From Bradyrhizobium manausense (GTDB lineage: Bacteria > Pseudomonadota > Alphaproteobacteria > Rhizobiales > Xanthobacteraceae), in NCBI RefSeq assembly GCF_018130615.1, contig NZ_JAFCKB010000031.1, forward strand, positions 1-64,000: a stretch of DNA of 64,000 nucleotides. Direction: 5' to 3'. Shown piece after piece: positions 8,741 to 17,756 of the stretch (positions are counted from its first letter, which is position 1; every line of letters starts with the position of its first letter). The notes below the pieces were generated by a model that ran no database searches, was not told the origin of the DNA, and was given only the letters and a program-made list of their open reading frames with translations. The position numbers and the translations under genes are program-made.

Positions 8741-10510
8741 CTACGGTGGGCGAGGACGCATTTTGAAGACCAACACCTGTAGCCCGTGAACGACGACCAG
8801 GCCAAGAGGAACGAGCGCGGCCCAAGGCTTGACCGCGGCCGGTTGAGGACCGCCGAAGATGTACTCCCGCAAATCAAAGGGTCGCGGAAATGGATACGTC
8901 ATCCAGAATGCAACGGCTTGTGCCAGCAGGGCAAACACAATCAGAACAATGAAGCTAAGAGAGCTTCGCGAGAAGCTCCTTATCGGACGGGATAGGATCC
9001 AGACCGCGAGGTAGCCGGTGCTGAGACCGATGATGATTTCGCCATTTTCAATCGATCTAGCAATTCCACGTAGTGAATTTACGATCAGAGTGTTGCAACC
9101 GTCGAATATCGAAGCCCAGGTGGGATACTCGATCTCAGGTATCGAGACGACCTTGGCAAGGTCCAGCAAGATCATTCCGAGCATCTCCGCCGAGGCTCGC
9201 GGCAGGAAATAGGCAAGCAATAGCCAGCAGGCCAAAGCCGCTTGGCTTGGAACGGATAGCGGGATGAGATCGGCCGATGCGCTATCGCAGGTGTGCACGA
9301 CCGCAATCACGATCAAGCTAGCGCATGCGACTTGTTGCGCGCAAAAAACCCAGAAGACCTGCGGAAATGCCCATTGTGCCGGGCTGAGCGAGACAAGAAT
9401 GGGGATGAAGATAAACGCAGCGAGATACTTGAACTTCGGCAGAATGAGGGAGCTACGATCGAGGAAATAGACAATGCGGTCTCGGAATGCAAAATGTGAA
9501 AAATTCAAGGTTAGGAGTGTCCAGGCGTCCGCAAACCAACGCCCAATGGCACCAAACTTCGCAGGCGGCCTATGATCTCGAAGGGTCTTCTCGAAAGACC
9601 GTGGAGCCTCGCAGGCGATTGCAATGCCGGCATCCGCTCGAAGTTCGATGAGTGAAAATATGTAACCGGCGTAGCGCATCGTCGCGACATAGCTGACTGG
9701 CGCGGGCAACAGAACGAATGCAAGAGCGACGAGATCGGTCAAGGGACCGCCGAGGCCGTTTTTGGTCTCCGGAATCAGAACCATGGACCGCACATCGTGC
9801 ACACTGTCCACAAGCCAAAGCACGCTTAGAACCAGCGCGAGAGGAAGAAATGCGATCCGCGCAATGAACAGATATCTCCTTAAAGTGCGGTTGAGACGGG
9901 CAATGCGAGTAACATCGCCGTAGGCGATGTGGGAGAGCTCGTGAGCCAGAATGAGTGGCGTCAGCGGATCCTCCACTCCCTTGTCGAGCAGAGGTTCGCT
10001 CACGCAAATGCTCGCTTCGGTGCCGTCGGCGACAGCGAAAGCATCCAATACCGTCGTTGATCGAAAATAGCTGACAGACGGGACCGGTCCATTCCTATTG
10101 AACCGAGGCCACATCTCTGCGAGGACGCTCTCAAAAGAGACTCTCACATCATCCTCTCTGATCGGCCTGGGTTTCGGAGTCTCGAACGTATTCGAATTTT
10201 CGGCCGAGGGCAGATGGAGCCATATCAACGCGAAAGGCAGCGATTTTGCGCGTCGCAGCCACCAGAAAAATGCTAGGAGCAATATCAGGTAGAGACAGCA
10301 GGTCGCTCCAACAACGGAGAGGCTGACATTTGTCTGGAAAACGTAAACGGCAATGGTTTGCGCCACGAGCCCGAAGGAATAAACGGTAAGGGCTACAGTC
10401 GGGACAAAGAGGCTCAGGAGCGGGATAAGCACGAAAGTGAAAAAGAATTCGTGATACCCAATCTCCTTTGTGAGCGCGTCCAGAATGCGATGGTCGCTAC
10501 TTCTTTCCAA
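8741..10510 (-). CDS. multi-pass membrane M48-family metalloprotease
   Basis: The 589-aa protein has hydrophobic spans at about 22-45, 48-85, 215-235, 258-280 and several more between 360 and 560. The zinc site is complete: HELSH at 190-194 with ELRAD (E289) as third ligand, the arrangement of M48 (Ste24/HtpX) peptidases. It would sit in the inner membrane with the site near the cytosolic face. The start appears to be TTG at 10510, inside the end of the upstream gene, so translation is probably coupled to it. M48 proteins usually serve membrane protein quality control; the long extra membrane region is unlike HtpX. Confidence 0.82.
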   Translation of the reverse strand: MERSSDHRILDALTKEIGYHEFFFTFVLIPLLSLFVPTVALTVYSFGLVAQTIAVYVFQTNVSLSVVGATCCLYLILLLAFFWWLRRAKSLPFALIWLHLPSAENSNTFETPKPRPIREDDVRVSFESVLAEMWPRFNRNGPVPSVSYFRSTTVLDAFAVADGTEASICVSEPLLDKGVEDPLTPLILAHELSHIAYGDVTRIARLNRTLRRYLFIARIAFLPLALVLSVLWLVDSVHDVRSMVLIPETKNGLGGPLTDLVALAFVLLPAPVSYVATMRYAGYIFSLIELRADAGIAIACEAPRSFEKTLRDHRPPAKFGAIGRWFADAWTLLTLNFSHFAFRDRIVYFLDRSSLILPKFKYLAAFIFIPILVSLSPAQWAFPQVFWVFCAQQVACASLIVIAVVHTCDSASADLIPLSVPSQAALACWLLLAYFLPRASAEMLGMILLDLAKVVSIPEIEYPTWASIFDGCNTLIVNSLRGIARSIENGEIIIGLSTGYLAVWILSRPIRSFSRSSLSFIVLIVFALLAQAVAFWMTYPFPRPFDLREYIFGGPQPAAVKPWAALVPLGLVVVHGLQVLVFKMRPRPP

Positions 10511-10958
10511 GCTTGTCGACAGCTTCGAGGAGCTTCTTCAGTTTTGCCTGGCTGATCTTGCGCTTGTGCGCTTCGACCTCAAGACACTTCTTGATTTCGG
10601 AGATCGTTTTGTCTCGCTCCGAGCCCTCAAGGTTCTGTTCGAAAAGCTTGTCCAACAACGCTGCAGTCAAATTCGAGGCCTTTTCGGCCCCCGTTGCGAC
10701 CAGTTTTTCCAGATAGACCTTCCAGAAAGCCTGAAGAGCCGAATATACGGCCAGGAGGATTGCCGAGTCCTCGAGGCCCGCGCCAAAACGACCCGGCCCC
10801 AACGGTTTGGTTTCGTTCAGCAGATCAGCGACGGGTTCGCCGGCCCGAAGATCGGCCAAAAGACGTGTCGCGCGTCGTTGTTCGGGGGCTTCGCCGGAGA
10901 GCTGAAGGATTGTTGCCGACGTGAGTAACGCCTGCTCATTGATAACCTGCTCGCTCAT
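10497..10958 (-). CDS. hypothetical protein coupled to the M48 protease gene
   Basis: A 153-aa soluble protein starting at ATG with GGGA upstream. It is helical throughout, with a Lys-rich C-terminus (SQAKLKKLLEAVDKLGKK) that may form a coiled coil. I do not recognise a family. Its stop lies 14 bases inside the start of the membrane protease gene, so both are made from one transcript and probably work together, for example as a cytosolic partner or substrate of the protease. Confidence 0.68.
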   Translation of the reverse strand: MSEQVINEQALLTSATILQLSGEAPEQRRATRLLADLRAGEPVADLLNETKPLGPGRFGAGLEDSAILLAVYSALQAFWKVYLEKLVATGAEKASNLTAALLDKLFEQNLEGSERDKTISEIKKCLEVEAHKRKISQAKLKKLLEAVDKLGKK

Positions 10959-11091
10959 GCTTCCCTCAAAGACTGATGTCCCACGACAGGATCGGCTTAG
11001 CTGGCTCGAAAGGTTAGCACCGTGTCTCCTCTAAGTCTTCCCGGAGGAGCACTTGGACGATCTATCATCAGAATTTGACGGAGCGTGTGAC

Positions 11092-11295
11092 TTACTGCTC
11101 AACCCAAACGACTGGATCAGGCAAGTTGGCTGTCCGGTTGTTGCGTGCGTCTCTTAGCGGGGAAATCCGATCCCGCATGATCTCCAGCATCTCAATTTTT
11201 TCGGCGAACGAAAGTGCGATAATGTTTCGCCGTCCTTCGGCTTTGCGCTGGAGGATATCCGAAATATCCGGGTAGATAGACTGGTTCTGCTTCAC
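11092..11295 (-). CDS. small partner protein of the AbiEii-like nucleotidyltransferase
   Basis: A 67-aa protein (begins MKQNQSIYPDISDILQRKAE) with the pattern of a small helical regulatory or adaptor protein; RRNIIALSFAEKIEMLEIMR is a likely amphipathic helix. Its ATG overlaps the stop of the upstream nucleotidyltransferase gene by four bases (ATGA), typical of a toxin-antitoxin or two-component pair. Similar small proteins follow such nucleotidyltransferase genes in many bacteria. Which of the two would be the antitoxin is not clear from sequence. Confidence 0.72.
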   Translation of the reverse strand: MKQNQSIYPDISDILQRKAEGRRNIIALSFAEKIEMLEIMRDRISPLRDARNNRTANLPDPVVWVEQ

Positions 11296-11876
11296 GGTTT
11301 AGACCCGTCGATGCATGGGTTGGCGATCTCAAATCTATCGCAGAAAGATTGCCATTTTGCCGCGAGGTTGTGCCTCTCCAAGACGCCGCGCAAGTATACG
11401 GGATCGAAATTACCCGCTTCGATGAATTGGACAATTCGAGCGTAATCTTTGGGGCGTCCGACGTCTAGGGCGGTCGCCATGAGGTGTTCAGCTCGCAAGA
11501 TGCGACACTGAATCGTGGTTTCCGAATTGACCCGCAATTCGGTCGTGATTGCTTCCTTTAACCCCTCCTCATCGAGAGGTTTTGCTACCGGCAGAAACTG
11601 AACGGGCCAGCCAGAAACGACGACGCCCTCTTTTCTGAATTCGGTAAAGCCTTTTTCTGCCAGATATTTAAGGATAGGTCCGAGAGTTACCAGACCCGTG
11701 GCCTTGGCTTGGACCTGATCTTCGAATGAAACGAGAATGTCCAGATCTTCGGTGAATGACACCTCGATGTAATTGAAGGCGGCAACCGCACCGCCGATCG
11801 CATAGCGACCGACGACGCCGTCCGCTTCCATTTGGTTAATGACCGCGATCGTCTCTTTCATTCCCATCTCAAGCAC
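11292..11876 (-). CDS. AbiEii-like nucleotidyltransferase (toxin-antitoxin-type)
   Basis: About 190 aa with a nucleotidyltransferase core: YAIGGAVAAFNYIEVSFTED contains the GG signature, and EDLDILV the paired acids of the DNA-polymerase-beta-like fold. The second half (RAEHLMATALDVGRPKDYAR) matches the helical region of AbiEii/AbiGii-type proteins. In known AbiE systems the enzyme modifies tRNA or other targets and blocks growth. Several starts are possible: GTG 11876, ATG 11867 or ATG 11861 (MKETIAVINQ); the last is the most homolog-like. It is coupled by a 4-base overlap to a 67-aa partner. Confidence 0.8.
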   Translation of the reverse strand: MLEMGMKETIAVINQMEADGVVGRYAIGGAVAAFNYIEVSFTEDLDILVSFEDQVQAKATGLVTLGPILKYLAEKGFTEFRKEGVVVSGWPVQFLPVAKPLDEEGLKEAITTELRVNSETTIQCRILRAEHLMATALDVGRPKDYARIVQFIEAGNFDPVYLRGVLERHNLAAKWQSFCDRFEIANPCIDGSKP

Positions 11877-11920
11877 CTTTCAGGCGGCACATTGGAAGTC
11901 TGTCAGGCAAAAGTCCATAC

Positions 11921-11934
11921 GGTAATATTTTACC
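11921..11934. promoter_or_regulatory. small inverted repeat upstream of the AbiEii-like pair
   Basis: GGTAA-TATT-TTACC is a perfect 5-bp-arm palindrome about 45 bases upstream of the nucleotidyltransferase start, in an AT-rich patch. Toxin-antitoxin operons are often autoregulated through such operators. The site is short, so this is a weak suggestion. The rest of 11877-12039 holds nothing I can name. Confidence 0.3.
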
Positions 11935-12039
11935 TCAAACCTACTAGCCTCGCTATCGAAGACATGAGGCGGGCGCTGGGGCTTGTCGAGACTTCCTTGC
12001 TGGGCGGCCGAGCGATCAATGCGCACGCCAAATTTCGAC

Positions 12040-13941
12040 CTAGGCCGAAAGCGTGGGCACCGGCTCGTCAAATGGGAGGCGCAACTGCTCCCGGTAGGGA
12101 AATAGCGGAATCAGACACAGACGAAAGACCAGCCAACAAGCGTAAATCGCGTCAGGCCCATAGGGATCTCCGTCATGCAACAAGCCGTGAGCCAAGGCAT
12201 GGCGGATGTGCGGGCCGGGCCTTTTAAGAAATACGCTCTCGATGTCAGTCGTGATAGCGGGGCCCAGTATCGCGTCGAGCTCGCTTCTCATTTGCTCGAA
12301 GAGGGATGAGATCGTCCGGTCCTGTTGCGTTTGCGTGGCGTCGTCGAAGATCGTGACATCGTGACCATTGGCCTTCAGCAGATGGCGGAGTGAGCTTTCC
12401 ACCAATGGCGTGAGGATATAGAGGCCGCTCACAAAGTCTCCCTGAAAGAAGCGCAGGAAGCCGCGGCTGAATGTCCTTACCAATTCGTTCGGTACGAACG
12501 GAGTATGCACCAGAAGCGCGGCAAATATATCGTCAGACAGGAAATGCTCGCGGGCGATCGACTGGCGCGCAACCTCAATCTGCCCCGAGACGGTTATCTG
12601 GCGGCGAAAACTCTCGTCCCGTGTGATGTGGTCCTGGATCGCGGCTTCGTCAGCACCGTCGCCAAACCCCGCCCCTTCCGTGCGGTGTACCACCTTGCCC
12701 TCGCGATCGTGGTGCGATGCGCCAAAGAGCGATGAAAGCGGATGCTCCCTGATGGATTGCGATGCGCTCGCCGCGAGTTGCGCAGGGTCAGGCGACTGCT
12801 CGAGCGCCGCAAATACAAAGAGCTTTTCGCGAAGGGTCGGACGGACCATGGCTCGTTCGACGTCTCTTACGATCTCCTCCAGATCTAAAGGATGCGAAAA
12901 CGGCGACATCTCTTCCGCGATTCCCGCCTGAACATCGATCAGGCGGTGACGCAATTCCCTTCGTCGATCCTTTTTACCGGGAACACCGTGGAGTTCGGCA
13001 ATAGCGTCGGAGAGCAGGGACGACGCGATCATCGCCATGGGCTGGCGTTCAGCCATCAGAACGAACTGCTCGGCGGCCGCAGTTTGAGCACGATGTTTGT
13101 CGTCATCGCGCCTTGCAAGACGATATGCTCGCACGGCTAATCGCCAAAGATCGACAATGTGATGCCCGTCGGCATCTGGTGGTAGACCCGATATAATGGT
13201 CTCGACATCCGTCCCGATTGCCACTGGGTCCGAAATCCTGAAATCGAGATCAAGCTCGCTGAACCAAAAAGCAGGAAGTGCAAGCGATTCCTGGATTGAC
13301 CTGGCGCGCAGGTGAGCCACCATCTCGCGGGCAGCAATCGCCTCTGTCTTGTCCCATCCCACCGCCTTGCCGATATGAAGAGCCCGTCGGAGCAGATCGC
13401 GCGCGTCGTGTTTCAACGCGCCCTGCCCTTCGTCGAACGGGAGTGTCAGTGCGCCGTCGTCCACGCGCTTGACAACGTCTGTGTAGGCCGCGACAGCGGC
13501 TGACCCCAGCTTTCCTTTCTTGCGATCGAGAACCCAGCAAAGGTCCGCAAGCCTCGCCTTCAGAGCCGGGTGTTTCGCTGCCTCAGCGGCAGTGGCTAGC
13601 ACCTCTTCCGGTTGACCACGAAAGTCGGTTGGCGCCGGTGACCTGCGGCCATCTGGCAATACGAGCATCGGCCCGAATGGCTCGTTCTTCTGGTCGGGCC
13701 GGAGCATCATTCCTGCGGCCGCCGCAAGCATGCTGAATACGGACGCGGCCGACGTGTCTTCGTCGCCGGCGGCGGCGCGAAACAAGTCCCCCAGTTGACG
13801 GCTATCCGCACTTCTCGATCCGGCGATCGGCTGTTCGAAATCCAGCGCCTCAAGATCGGCGACAGATGCACGCAGCCAGATAGGCGGCGTCGTTCCTGTC
13901 TCGCTACTCTGCTCGCTTTCGGTGCCTGTCTCTTGATCCAT
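12040..13941 (-). CDS. DUF4209-type protein with HEPN-like R-x4-H motif
   Basis: A 633-aa soluble protein. The N-terminal half is helical and resembles the family seen upstream of DUF4209 regions; the C-terminal part (LVESSLRHLLKANG, then IRHALAHGLLHD) is characteristic of DUF4209. R580 and H585 in RHALAH make an R-x4-H motif, the signature of HEPN ribonucleases, although this may be structural. No ATPase or membrane segments. It stands alone between the AbiEii-like pair and a DUF4238 gene, so a single-gene abortive-infection role is possible. The biochemical function of DUF4209 is not known to me. Confidence 0.75.
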   Translation of the reverse strand: MDQETGTESEQSSETGTTPPIWLRASVADLEALDFEQPIAGSRSADSRQLGDLFRAAAGDEDTSAASVFSMLAAAAGMMLRPDQKNEPFGPMLVLPDGRRSPAPTDFRGQPEEVLATAAEAAKHPALKARLADLCWVLDRKKGKLGSAAVAAYTDVVKRVDDGALTLPFDEGQGALKHDARDLLRRALHIGKAVGWDKTEAIAAREMVAHLRARSIQESLALPAFWFSELDLDFRISDPVAIGTDVETIISGLPPDADGHHIVDLWRLAVRAYRLARRDDDKHRAQTAAAEQFVLMAERQPMAMIASSLLSDAIAELHGVPGKKDRRRELRHRLIDVQAGIAEEMSPFSHPLDLEEIVRDVERAMVRPTLREKLFVFAALEQSPDPAQLAASASQSIREHPLSSLFGASHHDREGKVVHRTEGAGFGDGADEAAIQDHITRDESFRRQITVSGQIEVARQSIAREHFLSDDIFAALLVHTPFVPNELVRTFSRGFLRFFQGDFVSGLYILTPLVESSLRHLLKANGHDVTIFDDATQTQQDRTISSLFEQMRSELDAILGPAITTDIESVFLKRPGPHIRHALAHGLLHDGDPYGPDAIYACWLVFRLCLIPLFPYREQLRLPFDEPVPTLSA

Positions 13942-14170
13942 GGAAAACCTGGCTCACCCTGCGCCGATATCAAAACAAGCTAGAGGCACCGCACTTTCGA
14001 GACTCAGGATGTTGATCGGGCGGAAGCGTGCCTCACTCGGATCGAGAAGCCACCGGGCACGTAGCACCGTCGGCATGGCCGTCGCTGGCGCCTTTTGAAA
14101 GCAGCGGCTCACATTGCTCTTACGAGAAAGCCGACACAGAGTAGTTCATTCGATTCGGGTTTGCTTGTCC

Positions 14171-15301
14171 ATGCCGCAAAACAAAAAGCACCATTTTGTG
14201 CCGAAATTCTATCTTCGGAACTTCTCCGGGGATGGGAAGAGCATCGGGATTTACAACATCTCCTCGCAACGCGTGATATCCAAGGGAAATCTTAGAAATC
14301 AATGTTATCGGGACTATTTCTACGGCAAGGATCTGACGGTTGAGCATGCGCTTGCTGGTATGGAGGGCGCGGCCGCAGAGCTGATAAACAACACTATTCT
14401 TAAGAACGAAGCCGTTCCACGACCATTCTCTGCTGAGCATATCATCCTGTCGCATTTCATCGTGCTCCAAGCCGCACGGACAAGTTACGAGGCTGACGCG
14501 ATGGCAGAGTCAACGGACAAGCTGTTTAAGACCATTTATCGTGGACAGTTTGACGATCTCGATCAATATGAGATCGGCTTCGAGGATCCGGTGCTGATGT
14601 CGCTTCAGGTCGCATCTCGGATGGTGCCGGCTGTGTACGATCTGAAGATCAAGCTTTTGCGGAACGACTCTGGACTCGGACTTATCACGTCCGATAATCC
14701 AATTGTTCGGCACAACCAGCATTTCGAAGGCAATGAACATGCCGGCCACACCGGGCTGGGACAGGCGGGGCTGCAAATATTTCTTCCTTTATCTCCGAAA
14801 TATCTGATCCTGCTATACGATGCTCAAACCTACAAAATAGGCGAGAAAAACTGTCGCGTTGTCACTATCTCGTCGAGCGATGACGTCGCGGCGCTAAATG
14901 AGCTGCAGTGGCTCAACGCACACGAAAATATCTACTTCAGTGAGGGTGAAGAGGCCTCGGTCCATGCACAAGCTCTGCGCGCCGTCAGGCGCAGAAGAGA
15001 CGAAAAGACTTCCGTAAAAGAACATCCTTTAGCGAACAGGGAGCCCGATCCAGAGCCGGAAACAACGCGCGGCTTGTTACACGAGTTTAGGCCGGGGTTG
15101 GATGTTCGGCTCAAGGTGGGATTCATGAAGATTCGTCGCCGCCCTAAGCATCAGCGGCATGACTTTCGCCCAGCACCGGAACGCGACAGCGACTACTCGG
15201 ATCTAGTGGAAGAGTTCGGACGGCTCCTTGCTGCAAAGAAGGTAGCTCCCGAGGACTTTTTTGCGTTCGCAGCGAAGCATCGCCCTGCGACGCCACGGTA
15301 G
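14171..15301 (+). CDS. DUF4238 domain-containing protein
   Basis: The ATG at 14171 starts the family signature directly (MPQNKKHHFVPKFYLRNFSG), so an upstream in-frame extension to 14114 is rejected. The 376-aa product has the DUF4238 core to about residue 260, including the conserved TSDNP segment, then a charged, low-complexity C-terminal extension (DPEPE, KIRRRPKHQRHDF). The conserved HH-x3-K-x2-L at the N-terminus may be catalytic or metal-binding; the activity is unknown. DUF4238 proteins are common in accessory islands. It is monocistronic or followed closely by a GNAT gene. Confidence 0.82.
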   Translation: MPQNKKHHFVPKFYLRNFSGDGKSIGIYNISSQRVISKGNLRNQCYRDYFYGKDLTVEHALAGMEGAAAELINNTILKNEAVPRPFSAEHIILSHFIVLQAARTSYEADAMAESTDKLFKTIYRGQFDDLDQYEIGFEDPVLMSLQVASRMVPAVYDLKIKLLRNDSGLGLITSDNPIVRHNQHFEGNEHAGHTGLGQAGLQIFLPLSPKYLILLYDAQTYKIGEKNCRVVTISSSDDVAALNELQWLNAHENIYFSEGEEASVHAQALRAVRRRRDEKTSVKEHPLANREPDPEPETTRGLLHEFRPGLDVRLKVGFMKIRRRPKHQRHDFRPAPERDSDYSDLVEEFGRLLAAKKVAPEDFFAFAAKHRPATPR

Positions 15302-15335
15302 CCCTCGCATCGTTGCTGGGTCCATAGAGAGCCTC

Positions 15336-15746
15336 ATGATGATTGAATTTGCTGCCATACTTGATGGATATGTCGGACGCGATTTAGAGGTCAGCCAACG
15401 CATTCTGGCGAGTTCCAAAGGGCGGCGCACCCAACAATTTATCGCACGAAGGAACGGAGCTGAGATCGGCTTCGTTTCGTTCGACGAGCTTCCGGAAATG
15501 AATTGCCTAGCATTGTGCGAACTGTTTGTTGTTACCCGGTTCCGAGGACGCGGACTTGGCAAGCTGCTTCTCGAAGCGGTTGAGGCCCGTGCGCGCGCGG
15601 AAGGCTACGAATGGGTCACCCTCTCTCCATGGCCACTCGTAGGCTTTCCGGTAGACCGTCTTGCGACCTGGTACAGGAAGCAAGGCTATTCCGAACGAAC
15701 CGGCTGCCCGACTGAGTTCGAGAAAAGGATAGAAGGCCCGCTTTAA
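15336..15746 (+). CDS. GNAT-family N-acetyltransferase
   Basis: A 136-aa protein starting at ATG 15336 (MMIEFAAIL). The acetyl-CoA binding motif A is clear: LCELFVVTRFRGRGLGKLLL, with the R-G-x-G-L-G pyrophosphate loop, followed by WYRKQGYSERTG, the usual C-terminal GNAT motif B. Length is typical of the family. The substrate cannot be inferred. It lies 34 bases after the DUF4238 gene on the same strand and before a decayed Ku tail on the opposite strand. Confidence 0.85.
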   Translation: MMIEFAAILDGYVGRDLEVSQRILASSKGRRTQQFIARRNGAEIGFVSFDELPEMNCLALCELFVVTRFRGRGLGKLLLEAVEARARAEGYEWVTLSPWPLVGFPVDRLATWYRKQGYSERTGCPTEFEKRIEGPL

Positions 15747-15747
15747 A

Positions 15748-15916
15748 GTGGCCTTCGACTGCTTCTTGCCCTCAATTGGCATCAGCATCTCCTTCTGACC
15801 AGCGGCGGCGCGGCTTCTTGACGGCCTTCTTCGGAGACTTGGCTTTTCCCTCATTGGCGCGTTTCGCCGACGCTCCGCCGGAGCGCCTCCATCAGATTGA
15901 CGACATTCTCGCCGCG
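15748..15916 (-). pseudogene. decayed 3' end of a Ku (NHEJ) gene
   Basis: On the minus strand, RGENVVNLMEALRRSVGETR is read in one frame and stops; a shifted frame then gives GKAKSPKKAVKKPRR, and the third gives GQKEMLMPIEGKKQ. Together these reconstruct the C-terminus of a bacterial Ku protein, with frameshifts and no 5' part. The fragment ends in the 3' side of the GNAT gene. It is therefore a relic, not a functional gene. The remaining bases to 16027 hold nothing I can name. Confidence 0.6.
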
Positions 15917-16027
15917 CGGGACGCTCCTTCGCACGCGGTGGCGCTCGTCAACGTCAATCTATCGCTCGCGATGCGCAACGGCCTCGACCACCTGCAGGAC
16001 GTCCGCGACGCACGGCAGACTGCATAG

Positions 16028-17626
16028 CTACGCCCCGCTCAGCCAGTCGGTCAGCGCTTTGACGTGCACGGCGAAATCTCTGGCCTCGCCCGGTCCGCCC
16101 TTATGATTGATTCCGGCGACCGCGCCGTCCTCGTCGAGCAGCGGACCGCCGGACATGCCTTGCGAGAGCTTTTGCGTCACCTCGATCATCGGTACGGCGC
16201 TCTTCGTGGGCAACGACGTTATCGGTCCGGATCGGACGTTGATCTTGTCGCCCGCCCCGAAGCCCGGAAATCCGAGCGCCGTCGTGATGTCGCCGACCTT
16301 GAGCGTACGTTTCGATATGTCGAACTCGTAGTACTCAGTGGCGGGTATTTCGTGCGTGAGAACAGCCAGGTCGCGATGCGTATCATGTTTGGCGACCGTC
16401 ACCTTGAACTTATTCGAAGGCTTACTGGGGTGATAGATCTCGATCTCGGTCGCCCCCTCCACGCAGTGCGATGCCGTAATGAGACCGACCGATTTCAGGA
16501 AGAAGGCCGTGCCCTGCACGCTGCCTTCCGTCGCGGCATCGCCCCAATGCTCGACGACCCACACTGCACGCTCCCTGATCTCAAAAATCGTGGGCAGAAT
16601 TTCGAGTTTCTCCGAGGGGAAGAGCTTGTTGTAGCGCGAGGCCAGACCGCGAAAGATCGGGTCCGAAGGTCCCTTGATGTGCCCCACCCAGGATATCCGT
16701 CCCCGAAGGTGCGAGGCGAGGGCCGCTTCGCGACCATACTTGTCCTTGAGAATCTTCTGGGCGGTCGTAGCGCCCTGCTTCTCGGTCACGAATAACGCCG
16801 CGCGGATGTTTCGCACAAATCTCCTGTCGACGTTGACGAGCTCGTTGATCTTCAGGCCGGTTACCGTTCGGCGCGAATACTTGTCGGCGTAGTGGACCTT
16901 CTGCGGATTGATCGCAAAGCCATTGGATCGGAAAGCTCCGCGAAGCCGGTCTTTGAGCAATTCGGGCGAGAAGCTGCCGGCCGGGGGCGTAGGTCCTTCG
17001 AACAGCAGTGTCAGCGGCTGGTAGCTGGAGAACGTGATATCGTCAGCGTACCTGGTGTAGATGCAGCGGCTTTCCTTCGCGATCGCCTGAAATTCCTTGT
17101 CCATCCGGAAGCAGATCATGTTGGAGATTATCGGACTGCTAGGTGCGCCTTGCGGCAGGACACCCTCGTTGCAGCAGATCCTCGCCAGGATTTCAGCGAC
17201 ACGGCTATCGATACCGAGCGCGCTCATCAGTCCGGAGACGCGCCCTTCCGTAATGGCCGAAAAGAAACCTTCGATATCCAAGTTCATCACGAACTTGCTT
17301 CGGAGATGAGCCGTAGCATTCGTTTTGACCGAACGGCCATCCACGAAACCATGAACGGGATTCCTGGGTCTGTATATCGGCGCGAGCGAAGACGCGATCT
17401 TGGTCTGCAGCATCTTCAGCCGGTGGTCCGGCGCGCTTATGACGCGCTTCTTTCCTTCGCCTTTCGAAATCTCGAATTTCTGATACATCCGGCCGCGAAA
17501 CCACCAGATCTTCTTGAGCTCGGCTGTGGACAAGGCAAGAAACTTCAGCAGTTCGGCTTCGCTCGTAAGCTCGTTTGGAACGCTGACGCGGACCGGAGTG
17601 ACGAAGAACGATGCGAAGCTGGGCAC
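16028..17626 (-). CDS. retron-type reverse transcriptase fused to trypsin-like serine protease
   Basis: The 532-aa protein has two domains. Residues about 30-290 are a reverse transcriptase with retron hallmarks: NATAH at 103-107 (NAxxH), D117 in MNLDIEGFF, QGAPSSPIISN at 159-169, catalytic YADD at 193-196, and VTG at 255-257. Residues about 360-532 are a trypsin-like protease with a complete triad: H387 (TASHC), D419 (RDLAVL) and S492 (GMSGGP). Retron surveys have described RT-protease fusions; retrons act as antiphage tripartite systems with a noncoding msr-msd RNA. The GTG start has GGGAG nine bases upstream. The protease would be the effector, with cleavage target unknown. Confidence 0.88.
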   Translation of the reverse strand: MPSFASFFVTPVRVSVPNELTSEAELLKFLALSTAELKKIWWFRGRMYQKFEISKGEGKKRVISAPDHRLKMLQTKIASSLAPIYRPRNPVHGFVDGRSVKTNATAHLRSKFVMNLDIEGFFSAITEGRVSGLMSALGIDSRVAEILARICCNEGVLPQGAPSSPIISNMICFRMDKEFQAIAKESRCIYTRYADDITFSSYQPLTLLFEGPTPPAGSFSPELLKDRLRGAFRSNGFAINPQKVHYADKYSRRTVTGLKINELVNVDRRFVRNIRAALFVTEKQGATTAQKILKDKYGREAALASHLRGRISWVGHIKGPSDPIFRGLASRYNKLFPSEKLEILPTIFEIRERAVWVVEHWGDAATEGSVQGTAFFLKSVGLITASHCVEGATEIEIYHPSKPSNKFKVTVAKHDTHRDLAVLTHEIPATEYYEFDISKRTLKVGDITTALGFPGFGAGDKINVRSGPITSLPTKSAVPMIEVTQKLSQGMSGGPLLDEDGAVAGINHKGGPGEARDFAVHVKALTDWLSGA

Positions 17627-17683
17627 GAGGTCTCCCTTCCAATCACGCCAGGCATTCAGCGAGCAACGTGGCGCGCAAGATCC

Positions 17684-17756
17684 TTGATGAGACTTTCGCT
17701 CTTACGCCGCAGTTACGACAGCGCGTATGCGAGGGGAGACCTCGTAGATTCATCAA
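17684..17756 (-). ncRNA. candidate msr-msd-like structured RNA upstream of the RT gene
   Basis: In the 280-base gap before the reverse transcriptase the minus strand can form an outer 7-bp stem, TTGATGA/TCATCAA (17750-17756 with 17684-17690), enclosing two hairpins: CGAGG-N5-CCTCG (17730-17744) and TACGC-N15-GCGTA (17703-17727). Position and a closing stem resemble a1/a2 repeats of retron noncoding RNA, but the enclosed region is short for an msd and no branching-G motif is clear. The true RNA may be longer, starting nearer 17900. Confidence 0.35.

Noticed and set aside
15776-16027. Plus-strand frame of 83 codons
   Set aside because: It is antisense to the Ku relic for half its length and has no start signal.
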